A stretch of 64,000 nt of DNA from Streptomyces hyderabadensis (GCF_020404845.1 NZ_JAIOJZ010000014.1:62001-126000); one strand, 5' to 3'. Positions 1 to 8,357 are shown, counted from the stretch's first letter. The notes: generated from the sequence alone by a model not told the origin. Translations and numbers: made by a program.

Positions 1-1203
1 CAGCGGCTGCGCGGCGGCGGGCGGCACGTACACGTCGGGCAGCAGCACCTGGCTCACCCCGGAGCCGAGCCGCTGGGCCGCCCCGACCAGTGGGAAGCCG
101 GTGGAGACGGCGTCCGTGCGCAGGGCCATGTCCCGGCCGCTCTCCGTCACGAACCGCGCCACGACGTCCTCGCGGTACATGAACCGCAGGAACTTCTCGA
201 CGTGCTCGATCTTGCGGACGCCGTTGGGGCTGATCCAGAACCCGATGAGGGTGTAGGCGCGGATGACGGTGGGACCGTCGTGCGCCGCACCGTCGGCCAG
301 CGGCCAGCCGCCGACCTCCGTGTGCCGGGCCACCTGCTCTGGCACCTTGGCCAGGGCGGAGGACATCGCCGACTGGACGGCCGCCTCCTCGGTGTTGAAC
401 TGCGTGGTCATCGAGTCGGAGGTGAGGCCCTGGGCCTTGTCCGCGAACACCCCGGCGTCCCGCAGGTACGTGAAGTACTCGATGCCCCGGCGCGCGCCCC
501 GCCCGGAGAAGTCACCCGTGGAGTAGACGTGCCGGGCCTCCTCCTGGGACAGGAAGGTCTGGATGATCTGCGCCAGCAGCTTCTGGCCGGTCCAGTCGTT
601 GCCGCCCACGGTCACCGGGGCGATCCCCTTGGCCCGCAGCTTGCGGGCCGCGGCGATCAGCTGGTCCCCCGTGGTGGGGATCTCCGCGACCCCCGCCCGG
701 TCGAGCAGGGCGCGGTTGTAGGCGACGGGCCAGTTGGTGGCGAAGTAGGGGAAGGCCCGGACCCGGCCCTCGTCGTCGGTCCAGTCGGCCAGCGCGGCGG
801 GCAGGACGCGGCCGGCGAGCCCCCAGTCGTCGAGGTAGGGCTTGACGTCGACGGTCGCGCCCACGTCCGTCCAGGCCAGCGTCTTGTCGTAGAGGTTGAC
901 CATCACGACGTCGGCCTCCTTGCGGGCCAGCCGTGAGGTCTCGTAGACCTGGGCGAGGTCGTCGCCGTTGACCAGGTTCTTGACCTTGACCCCCGGGTTC
1001 TCCTCGCGGAAGCGGTCCACGGCCGCGAGATACGTGGGGGAGCCCGGCGCGGTGGTGCCGAGCTGGGTGTGGACGACGAGGGTGTCCGGGTCGGAGTCCG
1101 CCGACGCCAACGACGAGCAGCCGGACAGAGCGGGCAGGGCAGCGGCCGCGGCCAGACCGGAACCGGCGGCGAGCAGTTCGCGCCGCGTCAGCGATGAGCG
1201 CAC
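1..1203 (-). CDS. Sugar ABC transporter solute-binding lipoprotein (3' end outside window)
   Basis: Extracellular binding protein of a carbohydrate ABC importer; it captures sugar outside the membrane and delivers it to permeases that are probably encoded beyond the left edge. The visible 401 residues begin VRSSLTRRELLAAG, which carries a twin-arginine-like TRRELLA motif and a lipobox LSGC (Cys about residue 29), so it is probably a lipid-anchored protein. The body has the family-1 binding-protein look (VVHTQLGTTAPGSPTYLAAV near the mature N-terminus; NDWTGQKLL and FWISPNG later). I chose the GTG at 1203 because a GGAG lies 9 nt upstream and the signal peptide begins there. The C-terminal end is missing. 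A palindrome just upstream suggests control by a LacI-type or similar sugar regulator. Confidence 0.88.
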   Translation of the reverse strand, partial: MRSSLTRRELLAAGSGLAAAAALPALSGCSSLASADSDPDTLVVHTQLGTTAPGSPTYLAAVDRFREENPGVKVKNLVNGDDLAQVYETSRLARKEADVVMVNLYDKTLAWTDVGATVDVKPYLDDWGLAGRVLPAALADWTDDEGRVRAFPYFATNWPVAYNRALLDRAGVAEIPTTGDQLIAAARKLRAKGIAPVTVGGNDWTGQKLLAQIIQTFLSQEEARHVYSTGDFSGRGARRGIEYFTYLRDAGVFADKAQGLTSDSMTTQFNTEEAAVQSAMSSALAKVPEQVARHTEVGGWPLADGAAHDGPTVIRAYTLIGFWISPNGVRKIEHVEKFLRFMYREDVVARFVTESGRDMALRTDAVSTGFPLVGAAQRLGSGVSQVLLPDVYVPPAAAQPL

Positions 1204-1216
1204 AGGGGTGGTCTCC

Positions 1217-1239
1217 AACCAAGCGGTTAACGATTGGTT
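1217..1239. promoter_or_regulatory. Operator-like palindrome before the solute-binding gene
   Basis: A 23-nt near-perfect palindrome with arms AACCAA (1217-1222) and TTGGTT (1234-1239) around a core containing GTTAAC; nine of eleven base pairs match. It starts 14 nt upstream of the GTG start, so a bound repressor would block the promoter or early transcription. The inner AAGCGGTT has the central CG typical of LacI-family sites. The regulator is not in this window. Confidence 0.6.
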
Positions 1240-1346
1240 AATCGATGTACCTCGTGAGGTGCGAGGACTTTATGGAGTGGAGGGACCACGGTCAAGGGGG
1301 TGACGCGGGGAGATTCCGTACCCGCGGCGGGGCGCCGGTTGCCTGG

Positions 1347-2246
1347 TCAGGGCGTCGCCGCGGTCTCGACCGGGAGGCCGAGCCGGTTAGCGACGGTCGT
1401 GAGGGCCGGCCCCAGATCGAGCGCGACCCGGGTGACGGCCAGCCGGTCGCCCCGGGTCGCGTCGCGGTTGACGATCAGCACCGGCTTACCCGCCTCGGCC
1501 GCCTGACGGACGAAGCGGAGCCCGGACATCACCGTCAGCGAGGAGCCGAGGACCAGCAGCGAGGACGCCGCGCGCACCAGCTCGCGGCAGTGTTCGACGC
1601 GCCGCGGCGGCACGTTCTCGCCGAAGAACACCACGTCCGGCTTGAGGATGCCGCCGCAGATCGTGCAGGGCACCACCCGGAAGTCGCCGACCTGCTCGTC
1701 GGTGAGGTCGGCGTCGCCGTCCGGGTTGATGCCGGCGGCCACCGGTGCGAAGCCCGCGTTGGCCTCCTCCAGGCGCCGGGCCAGTTCGCGGCGGGGGCTG
1801 AAGGCGCCGCAGTCCAGGCAGACGACCCGGTCCAGGCTGCCGTGGAGTTCCACGACGCCCTCGCTGCCGGCGGCCTGGTGCAGACCGTCGACGTTCTGGG
1901 TGATCACGCCGGTGAGCAGACCGTGCCGCCCGAACGCCGCCACCGACCGGTGCCCCGCGTTGGGGAGAGCGCGGCCGAAGGTGCGCCAGCCGAGGTGGCT
2001 GCGCGCCCAGTACCGGCGGCGGGCCTCGGGGTGGGCGGTGAAGTCCTGGTACGTCATCGGCGTGTGCCGGCTCAGGCTCCCGCCCTCGCCCCGGTAGTCG
2101 GGGATGCCCGACTCGGTGGAGATGCCCGCCCCGCTGAGCACCAGCACACCCCCGGCACGCAGCGCGTCGGCGACCGGCGCCAGGTCCGTGGTGCCCGGCG
2201 GCAGGTCGCCCTCCGGGGTCCAGCTCAAAGTGGGCCGCATGCGCAT
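1347..2246 (-). CDS. Sir2-family NAD-dependent protein deacylase
   Basis: Sirtuin of 299 residues. The family removes acyl groups from lysines using NAD+. The NAD-binding motifs are visible: GAGISTESGIPDYRG near residue 40, TQNVDGLH, and the catalytic His in VELHGS. Two CxxC pairs (CLDCG and CTICGG) form the structural zinc site. The start lies at MRMRPTLSW, where two in-frame ATGs occur (2246 and 2240). The same frame stays open upstream, but that stretch is low-complexity Pro/Ala/Arg translated from repeats and is not credible coding sequence. It stands alone, with a repetitive spacer upstream, so no operon partner is indicated. Confidence 0.93.
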   Translation of the reverse strand: MRMRPTLSWTPEGDLPPGTTDLAPVADALRAGGVLVLSGAGISTESGIPDYRGEGGSLSRHTPMTYQDFTAHPEARRRYWARSHLGWRTFGRALPNAGHRSVAAFGRHGLLTGVITQNVDGLHQAAGSEGVVELHGSLDRVVCLDCGAFSPRRELARRLEEANAGFAPVAAGINPDGDADLTDEQVGDFRVVPCTICGGILKPDVVFFGENVPPRRVEHCRELVRAASSLLVLGSSLTVMSGLRFVRQAAEAGKPVLIVNRDATRGDRLAVTRVALDLGPALTTVANRLGLPVETAATP

Positions 2247-2863
2247 GCGGCAAGGGTACGGAACACGCTGGGCGCGCGACGCTCCGGTGTGCTTCGCTGC
2301 CCGGCTGACGCCGGGCACCGGGGCCGGGGCCACCGGGGTGCCCGGTGTGCGGGGCTGCTGGGCGGCGGGGGTGTTTCTGTGTGCGGCTGGGGTGCGGGGT
2401 GCCGGAGCGCGGGGCTGCTCGGGGTGCCCGGTGTGCGGGGTTGCTTGGCGTGGCGGGGTGTTTTCGTGTGCGGCTGGGGTGCGGGGTGCCGGAGCACAGG
2501 GCTGCTCGGCCTGTCGGCATGCGGGGTGCTCGGCGCGGCCGGGCGTCGCCGTGGACGGCTCGTGCCCGGGGTGCCGGGGGCGGCGGGCTGTTCGGGGCGC
2601 CGGGGTGGCGGTTGCCCGGCGTGGCGCGTGGCGCGTGGCGCGTGGTGCGTGTCGCCCGGCGTCGCCTGCGGAGCGGTGTGTTTGCCGGGGTGCCGGGGCA
2701 TGTCCCGGCGGCTCACCGTTGCCCGTACGGCGGGTACGCGCCCGCGTCCGCCGCCGGGACGGCTGCGGCTCCGGCATGACCTTTTCCGTCCGGGGTGACA
2801 GACTTGCACTGTCCAGGGGGCCGAAAGGCTCCTGCCGGGAGGCGGCCTGGCAGGGAGTGGCCG
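2247..2863. other. 617-bp gene-free spacer of low-complexity GC-rich DNA
   Basis: Long open frames cross this stretch on both strands, but all give Pro/Ala/Arg/Gly-rich nonsense with no homology I recognise. The plus strand is strongly G-rich. It holds a two-copy tandem repeat (listed separately) and, near 2620-2650, a run of short GCGTGGC repeats. The sirtuin and phosphatase genes point away from each other, so both promoters should lie here, but I cannot point to clear -35/-10 boxes. Confidence 0.6.
2338..2509. repeat. Two-copy tandem repeat, about 86-bp period
   Basis: GGTGCCCGGTGTGCGGGG starts at 2338 and again at 2423. A second shared block, GTGCGGCTGGGGTGCGGGGT, follows in both copies, after GTGTTTCT in copy 1 and GTGTTTTC in copy 2. 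The copies differ by scattered substitutions and one or two 1-2 bp indels. The sequence is very G-rich on the plus strand. It may be a slippage product in GC-rich spacer DNA. No function is evident. Confidence 0.75.
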
Positions 2864-3724
2864 ATGTTCCGCAAGCATCCCGCACCCGACGGTGAAGAGC
2901 TGCTCGCCCGGCTGGCCTCGCTGACCACACAGGCGAGGGAGCTGGCCGAGCTGCGGCGGTCGCAGGTGGAGCTGGCGATCGCCCTGCAGCGCGACATGCT
3001 CCCCGCCGACCTGCCCGCCGTACCTGGCATCCACCTGGCCGCCTGCTACTCACCCGCGTACGCCGGACTCAACGTGGGCGGCGACTGGTACGACGCCTTC
3101 ACCCTCCCCGACGGCCGCATCGGCCTCTCCGTCGGCGACGTGCAGGGCCATGCCATCGACGCGGCCGCCTTCATGGGCCAGGTACGGGTCGGCCTGCGGG
3201 CGCTCGCCTCGGTGACCAGCGAACCCGGCGACCTCCTCGCCTGCACCAACGAACTGGTCCTCTCCCTCAACAAGGACCTGTTCGCCACCTGCACCTTCAT
3301 GCGCTACGACCCGGCGACCGGCCTGCTGGAGAGCGCCCGGGCCGGCCACATCCCGTGCGTCCGGGCCACGGCGGACGGCCGCGCGGAGGTCTGCCGGGAC
3401 GAGGGCGGACCCCCGCTGGGCGTCCTGGAGGGCACCGAATACCCGGTGACCCGGTACCGGCTCGCCACCGGCGGAGTGTTCGTCCTGGTCACGGACGGCG
3501 TGGTGGAGGGCCCCTCGCTCAGTGTCGACGACGGCCTGGAACGGGTCGTGCGGCTGGCGAGCCTCGCCGCCGTCGTCGGCATGGAGGCGCACGCGCTGGC
3601 GGCCGCCGTGCTGAAGAACGCCGAGCTGATCGGACACGAGGACGACGCGGCCGTGCTCGTCGTCGGCCACGACGGGCGGGGCGTTACGCCGGAGGGCGGG
3701 ACGGTGCGCCTCTCACCTCGCTGA
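2864..3724 (+). CDS. PP2C-family (SpoIIE/RsbU-type) serine phosphatase
   Basis: A 286-residue SpoIIE-type phosphatase that probably dephosphorylates an anti-sigma-factor antagonist, switching on an alternative sigma factor. Residues 10-50 form an Arg/Leu-rich coiled coil. The catalytic domain shows the metal-binding motifs GGDWYDAF, GDVQGHA, VTDGVVEG and DDAAVLVV. No sensory domain (GAF, PAS) is present. The ATG at 2864 has GGGAG 6 nt upstream, and the 23 codons before it look non-coding. A MASE1 membrane protein begins 20 nt downstream. MASE1 is often fused to SpoIIE phosphatases in streptomycetes, so the two genes probably form one signalling unit. Confidence 0.9.
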   Translation: MFRKHPAPDGEELLARLASLTTQARELAELRRSQVELAIALQRDMLPADLPAVPGIHLAACYSPAYAGLNVGGDWYDAFTLPDGRIGLSVGDVQGHAIDAAAFMGQVRVGLRALASVTSEPGDLLACTNELVLSLNKDLFATCTFMRYDPATGLLESARAGHIPCVRATADGRAEVCRDEGGPPLGVLEGTEYPVTRYRLATGGVFVLVTDGVVEGPSLSVDDGLERVVRLASLAAVVGMEAHALAAAVLKNAELIGHEDDAAVLVVGHDGRGVTPEGGTVRLSPR

Positions 3725-3744
3725 CCCGGCCGCACCGGTGTCTG

Positions 3745-4734
3745 ATGGCTGCTGTGGTGGGTATCCGTGCATGGCCGCGACCGGTCCTCCTCGCCTGCGC
3801 GACACTGCTGGTCGCCGGCTGCTACTACGCGGCGGGGCGGCTCGGGCTGTCGCAGCAGCTGACCGCGGACGGGTCGGTCGTCACGCCGATCTGGCCGCCC
3901 ACCGGCCTCGCGGTGGCCTGTCTGCTGCTGTTCGGGCCGTGGTGCGTACCGGGCATCGCCCTCGGCGCGCTGCTGGTCATCCTCTCCCTGGGCGCCCCCG
4001 GGGCCGAGGCCGTCGGAATCATGGCGGGCAACACCGCCGCCCCCGTCTGTGCCTGGCTGATGCTGCGCGCGGTGGGGTTCCGCGTGAGCCTGAGCCGGCT
4101 GCGCGACGGTCTGGCGCTGGTCTTCCTGGGCGCGCTGACCGCCATGCTGATCAGCTCGGGAACGGGCGTCGGCATGCTCCTGATGTCGGAGAAACTCCCC
4201 ACCGACCACCTCGGGCTCGTCTGGCTGGCCTGGTGGGTCGGCGACGCCATGGGCGTCGTCCTCGTCACCCCGCTGCTGCTCCTGCTGTACCGCGCCCGCC
4301 TGCCGCCCCTGTCCGCGCGCTGGACCGAGGCCGTCGGGCTCACCGTCGTCGTGTGCGTCCTGGTGCCGCTGATCATGTACAGCTCGATCAGCGTGCTGTT
4401 CCTGGCCTATCCGATCCTGATCTGGTCGGCACTGCGCTTCCAGCTGGCGGGCGGCATCCCGTGCGCCCTCTTCGTGTCGGTGACGGCCACGGTCGTGGCC
4501 CGGCAGGAGGCGGGCTCCTTCGGGAAGCTGACCGAGATCGAGACGATGATGAAACTCCAGGCGTTCAACGGGACCCTCGGACTGACCGCGCTGCTGCTCT
4601 CCGCCGTGATCAGCGAGCAGCTCAACACCAGACGGTCGGTGGAACGCGCCTGCCACGAGCTGGTCGAGGCGCTGCAGCACCTGAACGCGGGCGGCTCCGG
4701 TACCCCGGAGCCGCCCGGAGGAGACACCCGGTGA
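3745..4734 (+). CDS. MASE1-domain integral membrane sensor protein
   Basis: A 329-residue membrane protein with about eight hydrophobic segments from residue 8 to about 305. It has MASE1 hallmarks: VTPIWPPTGLAVA near residue 45 and WWVGDAMGVVLVTPLLLL in the middle. MASE1 is a membrane sensory module of unknown ligand, usually joined to a kinase, cyclase or PP2C output domain. Here the protein ends shortly after the last helix (TRRSVERACHELVEAL) and has no output domain. The phosphatase ending 20 nt upstream is the likely output partner. The ATG at 3745 is followed at once by the first membrane helix, which supports the start. Confidence 0.85.
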   Translation: MAAVVGIRAWPRPVLLACATLLVAGCYYAAGRLGLSQQLTADGSVVTPIWPPTGLAVACLLLFGPWCVPGIALGALLVILSLGAPGAEAVGIMAGNTAAPVCAWLMLRAVGFRVSLSRLRDGLALVFLGALTAMLISSGTGVGMLLMSEKLPTDHLGLVWLAWWVGDAMGVVLVTPLLLLLYRARLPPLSARWTEAVGLTVVVCVLVPLIMYSSISVLFLAYPILIWSALRFQLAGGIPCALFVSVTATVVARQEAGSFGKLTEIETMMKLQAFNGTLGLTALLLSAVISEQLNTRRSVERACHELVEALQHLNAGGSGTPEPPGGDTR

Positions 4735-4749
4735 ACGCGGCGGCGGGCC

Positions 4750-4796
4750 CCACGCCGTCGGCCGGCGGACGTCGGCGTGGTGAGTGGTGAACTCAC
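4750..4796. terminator. Two consecutive hairpins between convergent genes
   Basis: CCACGCCG (4750-4757) pairs with CGGCGTGG (4773-4780); GTGAGT (4780-4785) pairs with ACTCAC (4791-4796) over a 5-nt loop. They lie just past the MASE1 stop and before the MFS stop on the other strand, as expected of a bidirectional terminator. No U-run follows, which is usual in streptomycetes. Confidence 0.6.
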
Positions 4797-4845
4797 TCGG
4801 GTCTCGCGCCCGCGGGCCCTTCGAACCTGCCCCTGAGAAGGTTGC

Positions 4846-6264
4846 TCAGCGCGAGGCCCGCGTGGCCGTCCCCGCCGTTCGGCCGAGGGTGCGGTCGAAG
4901 AGCGTCAGCAGCAGATAGAGCACGCCGGCGCCGAGCATGACCCAGGCCAGCCGGTGCAGGCCGCCGGTGTCGGCGTGCTGCCCGAAGGAGGCCGCGGTCG
5001 CGGAGGAGGCGACCATCGAGCCGATGTAGGCGAAGGTGCGCAGCAGCCCGGCGGAGGAGGCGGTGCGCTCCGGGTCGGCCTGGAAGTAGACGGAGTTCTG
5101 CAGGGCCAGGTTGTTCAGTCCCTGCGGGACGCCGAAGATCAGCGCGACCAGCAGCAGCATCCACAGGGGGCTGTCCCCGCCCAGCATGAGGATCACCACG
5201 CACGCGGTGATCTGTCCGACCGCGCCGAGCAGCAGCTTCCCCCGGACGCTCGTGCTGCGCCCGGACACCACGGAGACCCCTATCGCCAGCAGGAACATGG
5301 GGATCTGCGCCAGTCCGGCGTGGAAGGGCGTCAGTCCGAAGCCCTCCTCGGTCCACTGGGTGAAGCCGTACAGGAAGGAGTACGCGACCACGTAGGCCAC
5401 CAGCGCCCGCCCGTACGTGGCCAGCAGCGGGGTGTTGCCGCCGAGCACCCGCAGGTCGATGAAGGGGGTGGCGGCCCGCAGTTCCCGTACCGCGAAGGCC
5501 GCTCCCGCGGCGGCGGAGAGCGCGAGCAGGTACCAGTCGCGCAGGTGCAGGTTCATCAGGAAGAGCAGCAGCGAGACCAGCATCGCCGCGAACAGCCCCA
5601 TGCCGGGCAGGTCGAGGCGGGCGGCCAGGCTGCCGCGCCGCGCGGACCCGTCCGCGGGCTCCGCCTTCGGCAGTCGCAGCAGCCCCAGCAGCACGGCCGC
5701 GACCGCCAGGGGCACGTTCAGCGCGAAGGTGGCGCGCCAGCCGCCCACCGCGATCAGCAGGCCGCCCAGCAGCGGGCCGACGACCGCGATGGTCTGGTTG
5801 GCCACCGCCAGCGCGGTGAGCACTCCGCCGGGACTGTCCCGGCCGGTGCGGTCGGCCTCGCTGCGCACCAGAGCCATCGCCGCGGGATAGCCGGCGCAGG
5901 TGCCGAAGCCGAGCAGGACCCGCGCGCCGATCAGCACGCCCAGGTCGGGTGCCAGCGCGCCCACGACACCGGCGACGCCGACGAGGCCGGTGCTGAGGAG
6001 GAAGAGCCGGCGCGGCCCGAAGACGTCGATGAGCCGGCCGACCACCGGCTGGCCGAGGGACGTGGCCAGGTAGAGCGCGGAGACGAGCCACGCGGTCTGC
6101 GAGGCCGGGGCGCCCAGGGCCCTGCCGATCGGGACGAGGGCGACCGCGATGATCGTCGAGTTGATCGGGTTGAGCACCGAACCGAGCAGCATCGGCGGCA
6201 GCAGTCCCCGGTCGAAGCCGGGTTTGTCCGTGCCGGCCACCGGGCCCGTCCTCGCGTCAGTCAC
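4846..6264 (-). CDS. MFS drug/proton antiporter (DHA2-like)
   Basis: A 472-residue major facilitator with roughly 12-14 membrane helices, similar to multidrug exporters of the EmrB/QacA type. Motif A of the family is visible as GQPVVGRLIDVFGPRR near residue 70, and GYPAAMALVRSEADR follows in the first half. Its ATG lies inside the end of the MarR gene (8-nt overlap), so translation is coupled and the regulator almost certainly controls the exporter. Substrate unknown. The C-terminus ends in a short basic tail. Confidence 0.88.
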   Translation of the reverse strand: MTDARTGPVAGTDKPGFDRGLLPPMLLGSVLNPINSTIIAVALVPIGRALGAPASQTAWLVSALYLATSLGQPVVGRLIDVFGPRRLFLLSTGLVGVAGVVGALAPDLGVLIGARVLLGFGTCAGYPAAMALVRSEADRTGRDSPGGVLTALAVANQTIAVVGPLLGGLLIAVGGWRATFALNVPLAVAAVLLGLLRLPKAEPADGSARRGSLAARLDLPGMGLFAAMLVSLLLFLMNLHLRDWYLLALSAAAGAAFAVRELRAATPFIDLRVLGGNTPLLATYGRALVAYVVAYSFLYGFTQWTEEGFGLTPFHAGLAQIPMFLLAIGVSVVSGRSTSVRGKLLLGAVGQITACVVILMLGGDSPLWMLLLVALIFGVPQGLNNLALQNSVYFQADPERTASSAGLLRTFAYIGSMVASSATAASFGQHADTGGLHRLAWVMLGAGVLYLLLTLFDRTLGRTAGTATRASR

Positions 6265-6703
6265 GGTTCAGTCGCTCCAGTACGGCCATGGCCGCGATCA
6301 CGGTCCGGCGCTCCTCCTCGGTGCACCGTTCCTGCAACCGCCCGGCGAGCCATTCCGTGCGGACCTGCCGCCCTTCCTCCACGCGGCGGACGCCCTCGGT
6401 GGTGAGCGTGATCAGCAGGCGCCGCCCGTCGGCCGGATCGGGATGCCGCTCCACCAGCCCCATGGAGGCGAGCGCGGTGACCGTCGCGGTCATCGACTGG
6501 TGCCTGACCCCTTCGATGGCGGCCAGTTCGCTGGCCGTGACGCCCCCGTGGTCGGACAGGCGGGCCAGCACCGAGGCCTGGCCGAGGGTGAGGTCCTCCA
6601 CCTCGGAGGCCTTGAGGATGCGTCGGCGCAGCCGGCTGATGACCGCCCGGACCTCTCGTGAGGCCTGCACGGCCGACGGTGAGGGACTCTCTTTCTCGCT
6701 CAT
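6257..6703 (-). CDS. MarR-family transcriptional regulator
   Basis: A 148-residue winged-helix repressor of the MarR family. The DNA-binding segment LTLGQASVLARLSDHGGVTASELAAIEGV is followed by the recognition helix around RHQSMTATVTALASMGLVER and the wing PADGRRLLITLT. Such proteins bind short palindromes as dimers and release them on binding a phenolic or drug ligand. It is the first gene of a two-gene operon with the MFS exporter, and a perfect palindrome lies 27 nt upstream of its start. Autoregulation and induction of efflux is the likely scheme. Confidence 0.92.
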   Translation of the reverse strand: MSEKESPSPSAVQASREVRAVISRLRRRILKASEVEDLTLGQASVLARLSDHGGVTASELAAIEGVRHQSMTATVTALASMGLVERHPDPADGRRLLITLTTEGVRRVEEGRQVRTEWLAGRLQERCTEEERRTVIAAMAVLERLNRD

Positions 6704-6729
6704 GTCCCCAGGCTAATCTCCACAGGGTG

Positions 6730-6750
6730 AGCTGTACAGCTTCAGCTGTA
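6730..6750. promoter_or_regulatory. Overlapping palindromes, MarR operator candidate
   Basis: AGCTGTACAGCT (6730-6741) is a perfect 12-bp palindrome. It overlaps a second perfect one, TACAGCT-TC-AGCTGTA (6735-6750). Both sit upstream of the MarR start at 6703, in an unusually AT-rich patch (TATATTTTT follows at 6750), where a promoter would be expected. Confidence 0.7.
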
Positions 6751-6781
6751 TATTTTTCGTTGCCGCCCGCGTCCGGTGTGG

Positions 6782-7690
6782 TCAGGCCGAGGCCGGCAGG
6801 TGGGTCCTCGCCCAGGTCCTGAAGGGGGTGAGCGGGATGCCCAGGTCGCGGGCGAACCGGGGGAGGGCGGGCTGGGGGTGCTCGTTGAGTGACGCCTGGC
6901 CGAACCCCATGTCGGGCATCCCGGCGGCGACCGCCTCGTCCTCGGTCATGTCGGGCGGCGTCAGGGGCGTGCCCAGGTGTGCGGAGAGGATCTCGGTGAT
7001 CTCCCTCATCGTCAGCAGGTCGCTCGCCAGCTCCAGTTCGACCCGATGGAACCGCTCCGGCTCCGCCACCGCGGCCGCGGCGGCCGCACCGATGTCGTCG
7101 ACCGCGATCAGGGACAGCCGGGTCGAGGGCTTCAGGAGGCTCACCAGGCCGCCCCGGACGCCCCGCGGGAAGACGATGGCTTCCGAGGGGAGCAGGTTCT
7201 CCATGAAGTAGGCCGGCTTGACGATCGTCCAGTGCTCGAACCCGGCCTCGCGCACCCGGTCCTGGATCCCGGCCTTCGCGGAGTAGTAGGGCTCCATCCA
7301 CCCCCAGCGGTCCTTCACCCAGCTGGTGTGCTGTCCGGCGCCCGAGACGGAGGTGTGGACGAACTGGGGCACCCCGGCCTCCCGGGCGCCCTCGATCAGG
7401 TGGACGGCCTGGTCGACCTCTCCCTCGAAGCCGCGCCGGCCGAAGTCGGGCATCTGGACCGAGAAGACGGCGCGGGTCCCCGCGGCGGCGCGGACCACCG
7501 AGTCGCGGTCCTCCAGGTCCCCGGCGACCAGCTCGGCGCCGAGCGCCGAGACCGCCGCGGCCCGCTCGGTCGAGGGGTCGCGGACCAGGGCCCGGACCGG
7601 AATGCCGGACGCGAGCAGGGCGCGGGCGGTCGCGCCGCCCTGCCGGCCGGTCGCGCCGGTGACGAGGACGGGTGCGGAGGAAGAGGGCAT
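6782..7690 (-). CDS. NmrA-family NAD(P)-binding protein
   Basis: A 302-residue atypical short-chain dehydrogenase with a Rossmann fold: VTGATGRQGGATARALL near residue 8 binds the dinucleotide, and RALVRDP contacts its phosphate. The family includes NAD(P) redox sensors (NmrA) and quinone or isoflavone reductase-like enzymes. No catalytic YxxxK is evident, so sensor or low-activity reductase are both possible. It is divergent from a TetR regulator across a 103-bp spacer containing a perfect palindrome, the usual arrangement for a TetR repressor and its target. Confidence 0.87.
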   Translation of the reverse strand: MPSSSAPVLVTGATGRQGGATARALLASGIPVRALVRDPSTERAAAVSALGAELVAGDLEDRDSVVRAAAGTRAVFSVQMPDFGRRGFEGEVDQAVHLIEGAREAGVPQFVHTSVSGAGQHTSWVKDRWGWMEPYYSAKAGIQDRVREAGFEHWTIVKPAYFMENLLPSEAIVFPRGVRGGLVSLLKPSTRLSLIAVDDIGAAAAAAVAEPERFHRVELELASDLLTMREITEILSAHLGTPLTPPDMTEDEAVAAGMPDMGFGQASLNEHPQPALPRFARDLGIPLTPFRTWARTHLPASA

Positions 7691-7716
7691 GAGTGGGTCT
7701 CCCGGGTGAGGGCGAA

Positions 7717-7739
7717 TAAGTGGCGGGGCCCGCCACTTA
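7717..7739. promoter_or_regulatory. Perfect palindrome, TetR operator candidate
   Basis: TAAGTGGCGGG (7717-7727), one base, then CCCGCCACTTA (7729-7739): eleven matched pairs around a single central G. A related half-site CCCCGCCGTTTAG occurs about 35 bp to the right, close to the TetR start. The location between the divergent NmrA and TetR genes fits an operator controlling both. Confidence 0.85.
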
Positions 7740-7793
7740 GCTGCCGGGTACGATACGGAGGGCCCCGCCGTTTAGCAATGCCGAGAGGACGCC

Positions 7794-8357
7794 ATGCCCC
7801 ACCACCAGCGCGCGGACGCACGGCGCAACTACGCCCGGATCCTGGCCGTCGCCGAGCGCGAGGTCGCCGCGCACGGCGCCGACGCCTCCCTGGAGCGGAT
7901 CGCCCGCGTCGCGGGTGTCGGCTCGGCGACGGTCCGGCGGCACTTCCCCGGTCGCGCCGCCCTGCTGGAGGCGGTGTTCCACGAGCGGATCGAGGCGCTG
8001 TGCGCCCGCGCGGCCGCGTCGGTGGACGCGGTGGACGCCCGCGCCGCCCTCCTGGACTGGCTGGACGGCTTCACCGAGTACGCCGCGTCCGCGCGGGGCA
8101 TGGCCGAGGCGCTGGCCCAGGACCGGCTGGTGGAACCGGAGCGGGTGAGTGCCTGCTCGGTGCAGCTCGAGCAAGCGGTCGAACCGCTGCTGCGACGTGC
8201 CGCCGAGAGCGGGGCGGTGGCCCGGGACGTCACCGCGGCCGACCTCCTCACGCTGGTCACGGGCATCGCCCTGGCCACGGAACGCCACGCCGACCCCGCC
8301 GCCGAAGGACGACGCCTGCTGGAACTGACCGTCCGGGGCATCAGCCCGGTGAGGTGA
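7794..8357 (+). CDS. TetR-family transcriptional regulator
   Basis: A 187-residue repressor. The N-terminal HTH spans about residues 10-55 (NYARILAVAEREVAAHG, then IARVAGVGSATVRRHFPGRAALLEAVF). The rest is an all-helical ligand-binding and dimerisation domain that I cannot assign to a ligand. It probably represses the divergent NmrA-family gene and itself through the palindrome at 7717-7739. The ATG at 7794 lies right after the half-site of that operator. Confidence 0.92.
   Translation: MPHHQRADARRNYARILAVAEREVAAHGADASLERIARVAGVGSATVRRHFPGRAALLEAVFHERIEALCARAAASVDAVDARAALLDWLDGFTEYAASARGMAEALAQDRLVEPERVSACSVQLEQAVEPLLRRAAESGAVARDVTAADLLTLVTGIALATERHADPAAEGRRLLELTVRGISPVR

Noticed and set aside
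1245..2895. Long open frames on both strands across the G-rich spacer, some over 500 codons
   Set aside because: Products are Pro/Ala/Arg/Gly-rich, overlap the sirtuin gene or its upstream repeats, and show no domain. High GC makes long spurious frames common.
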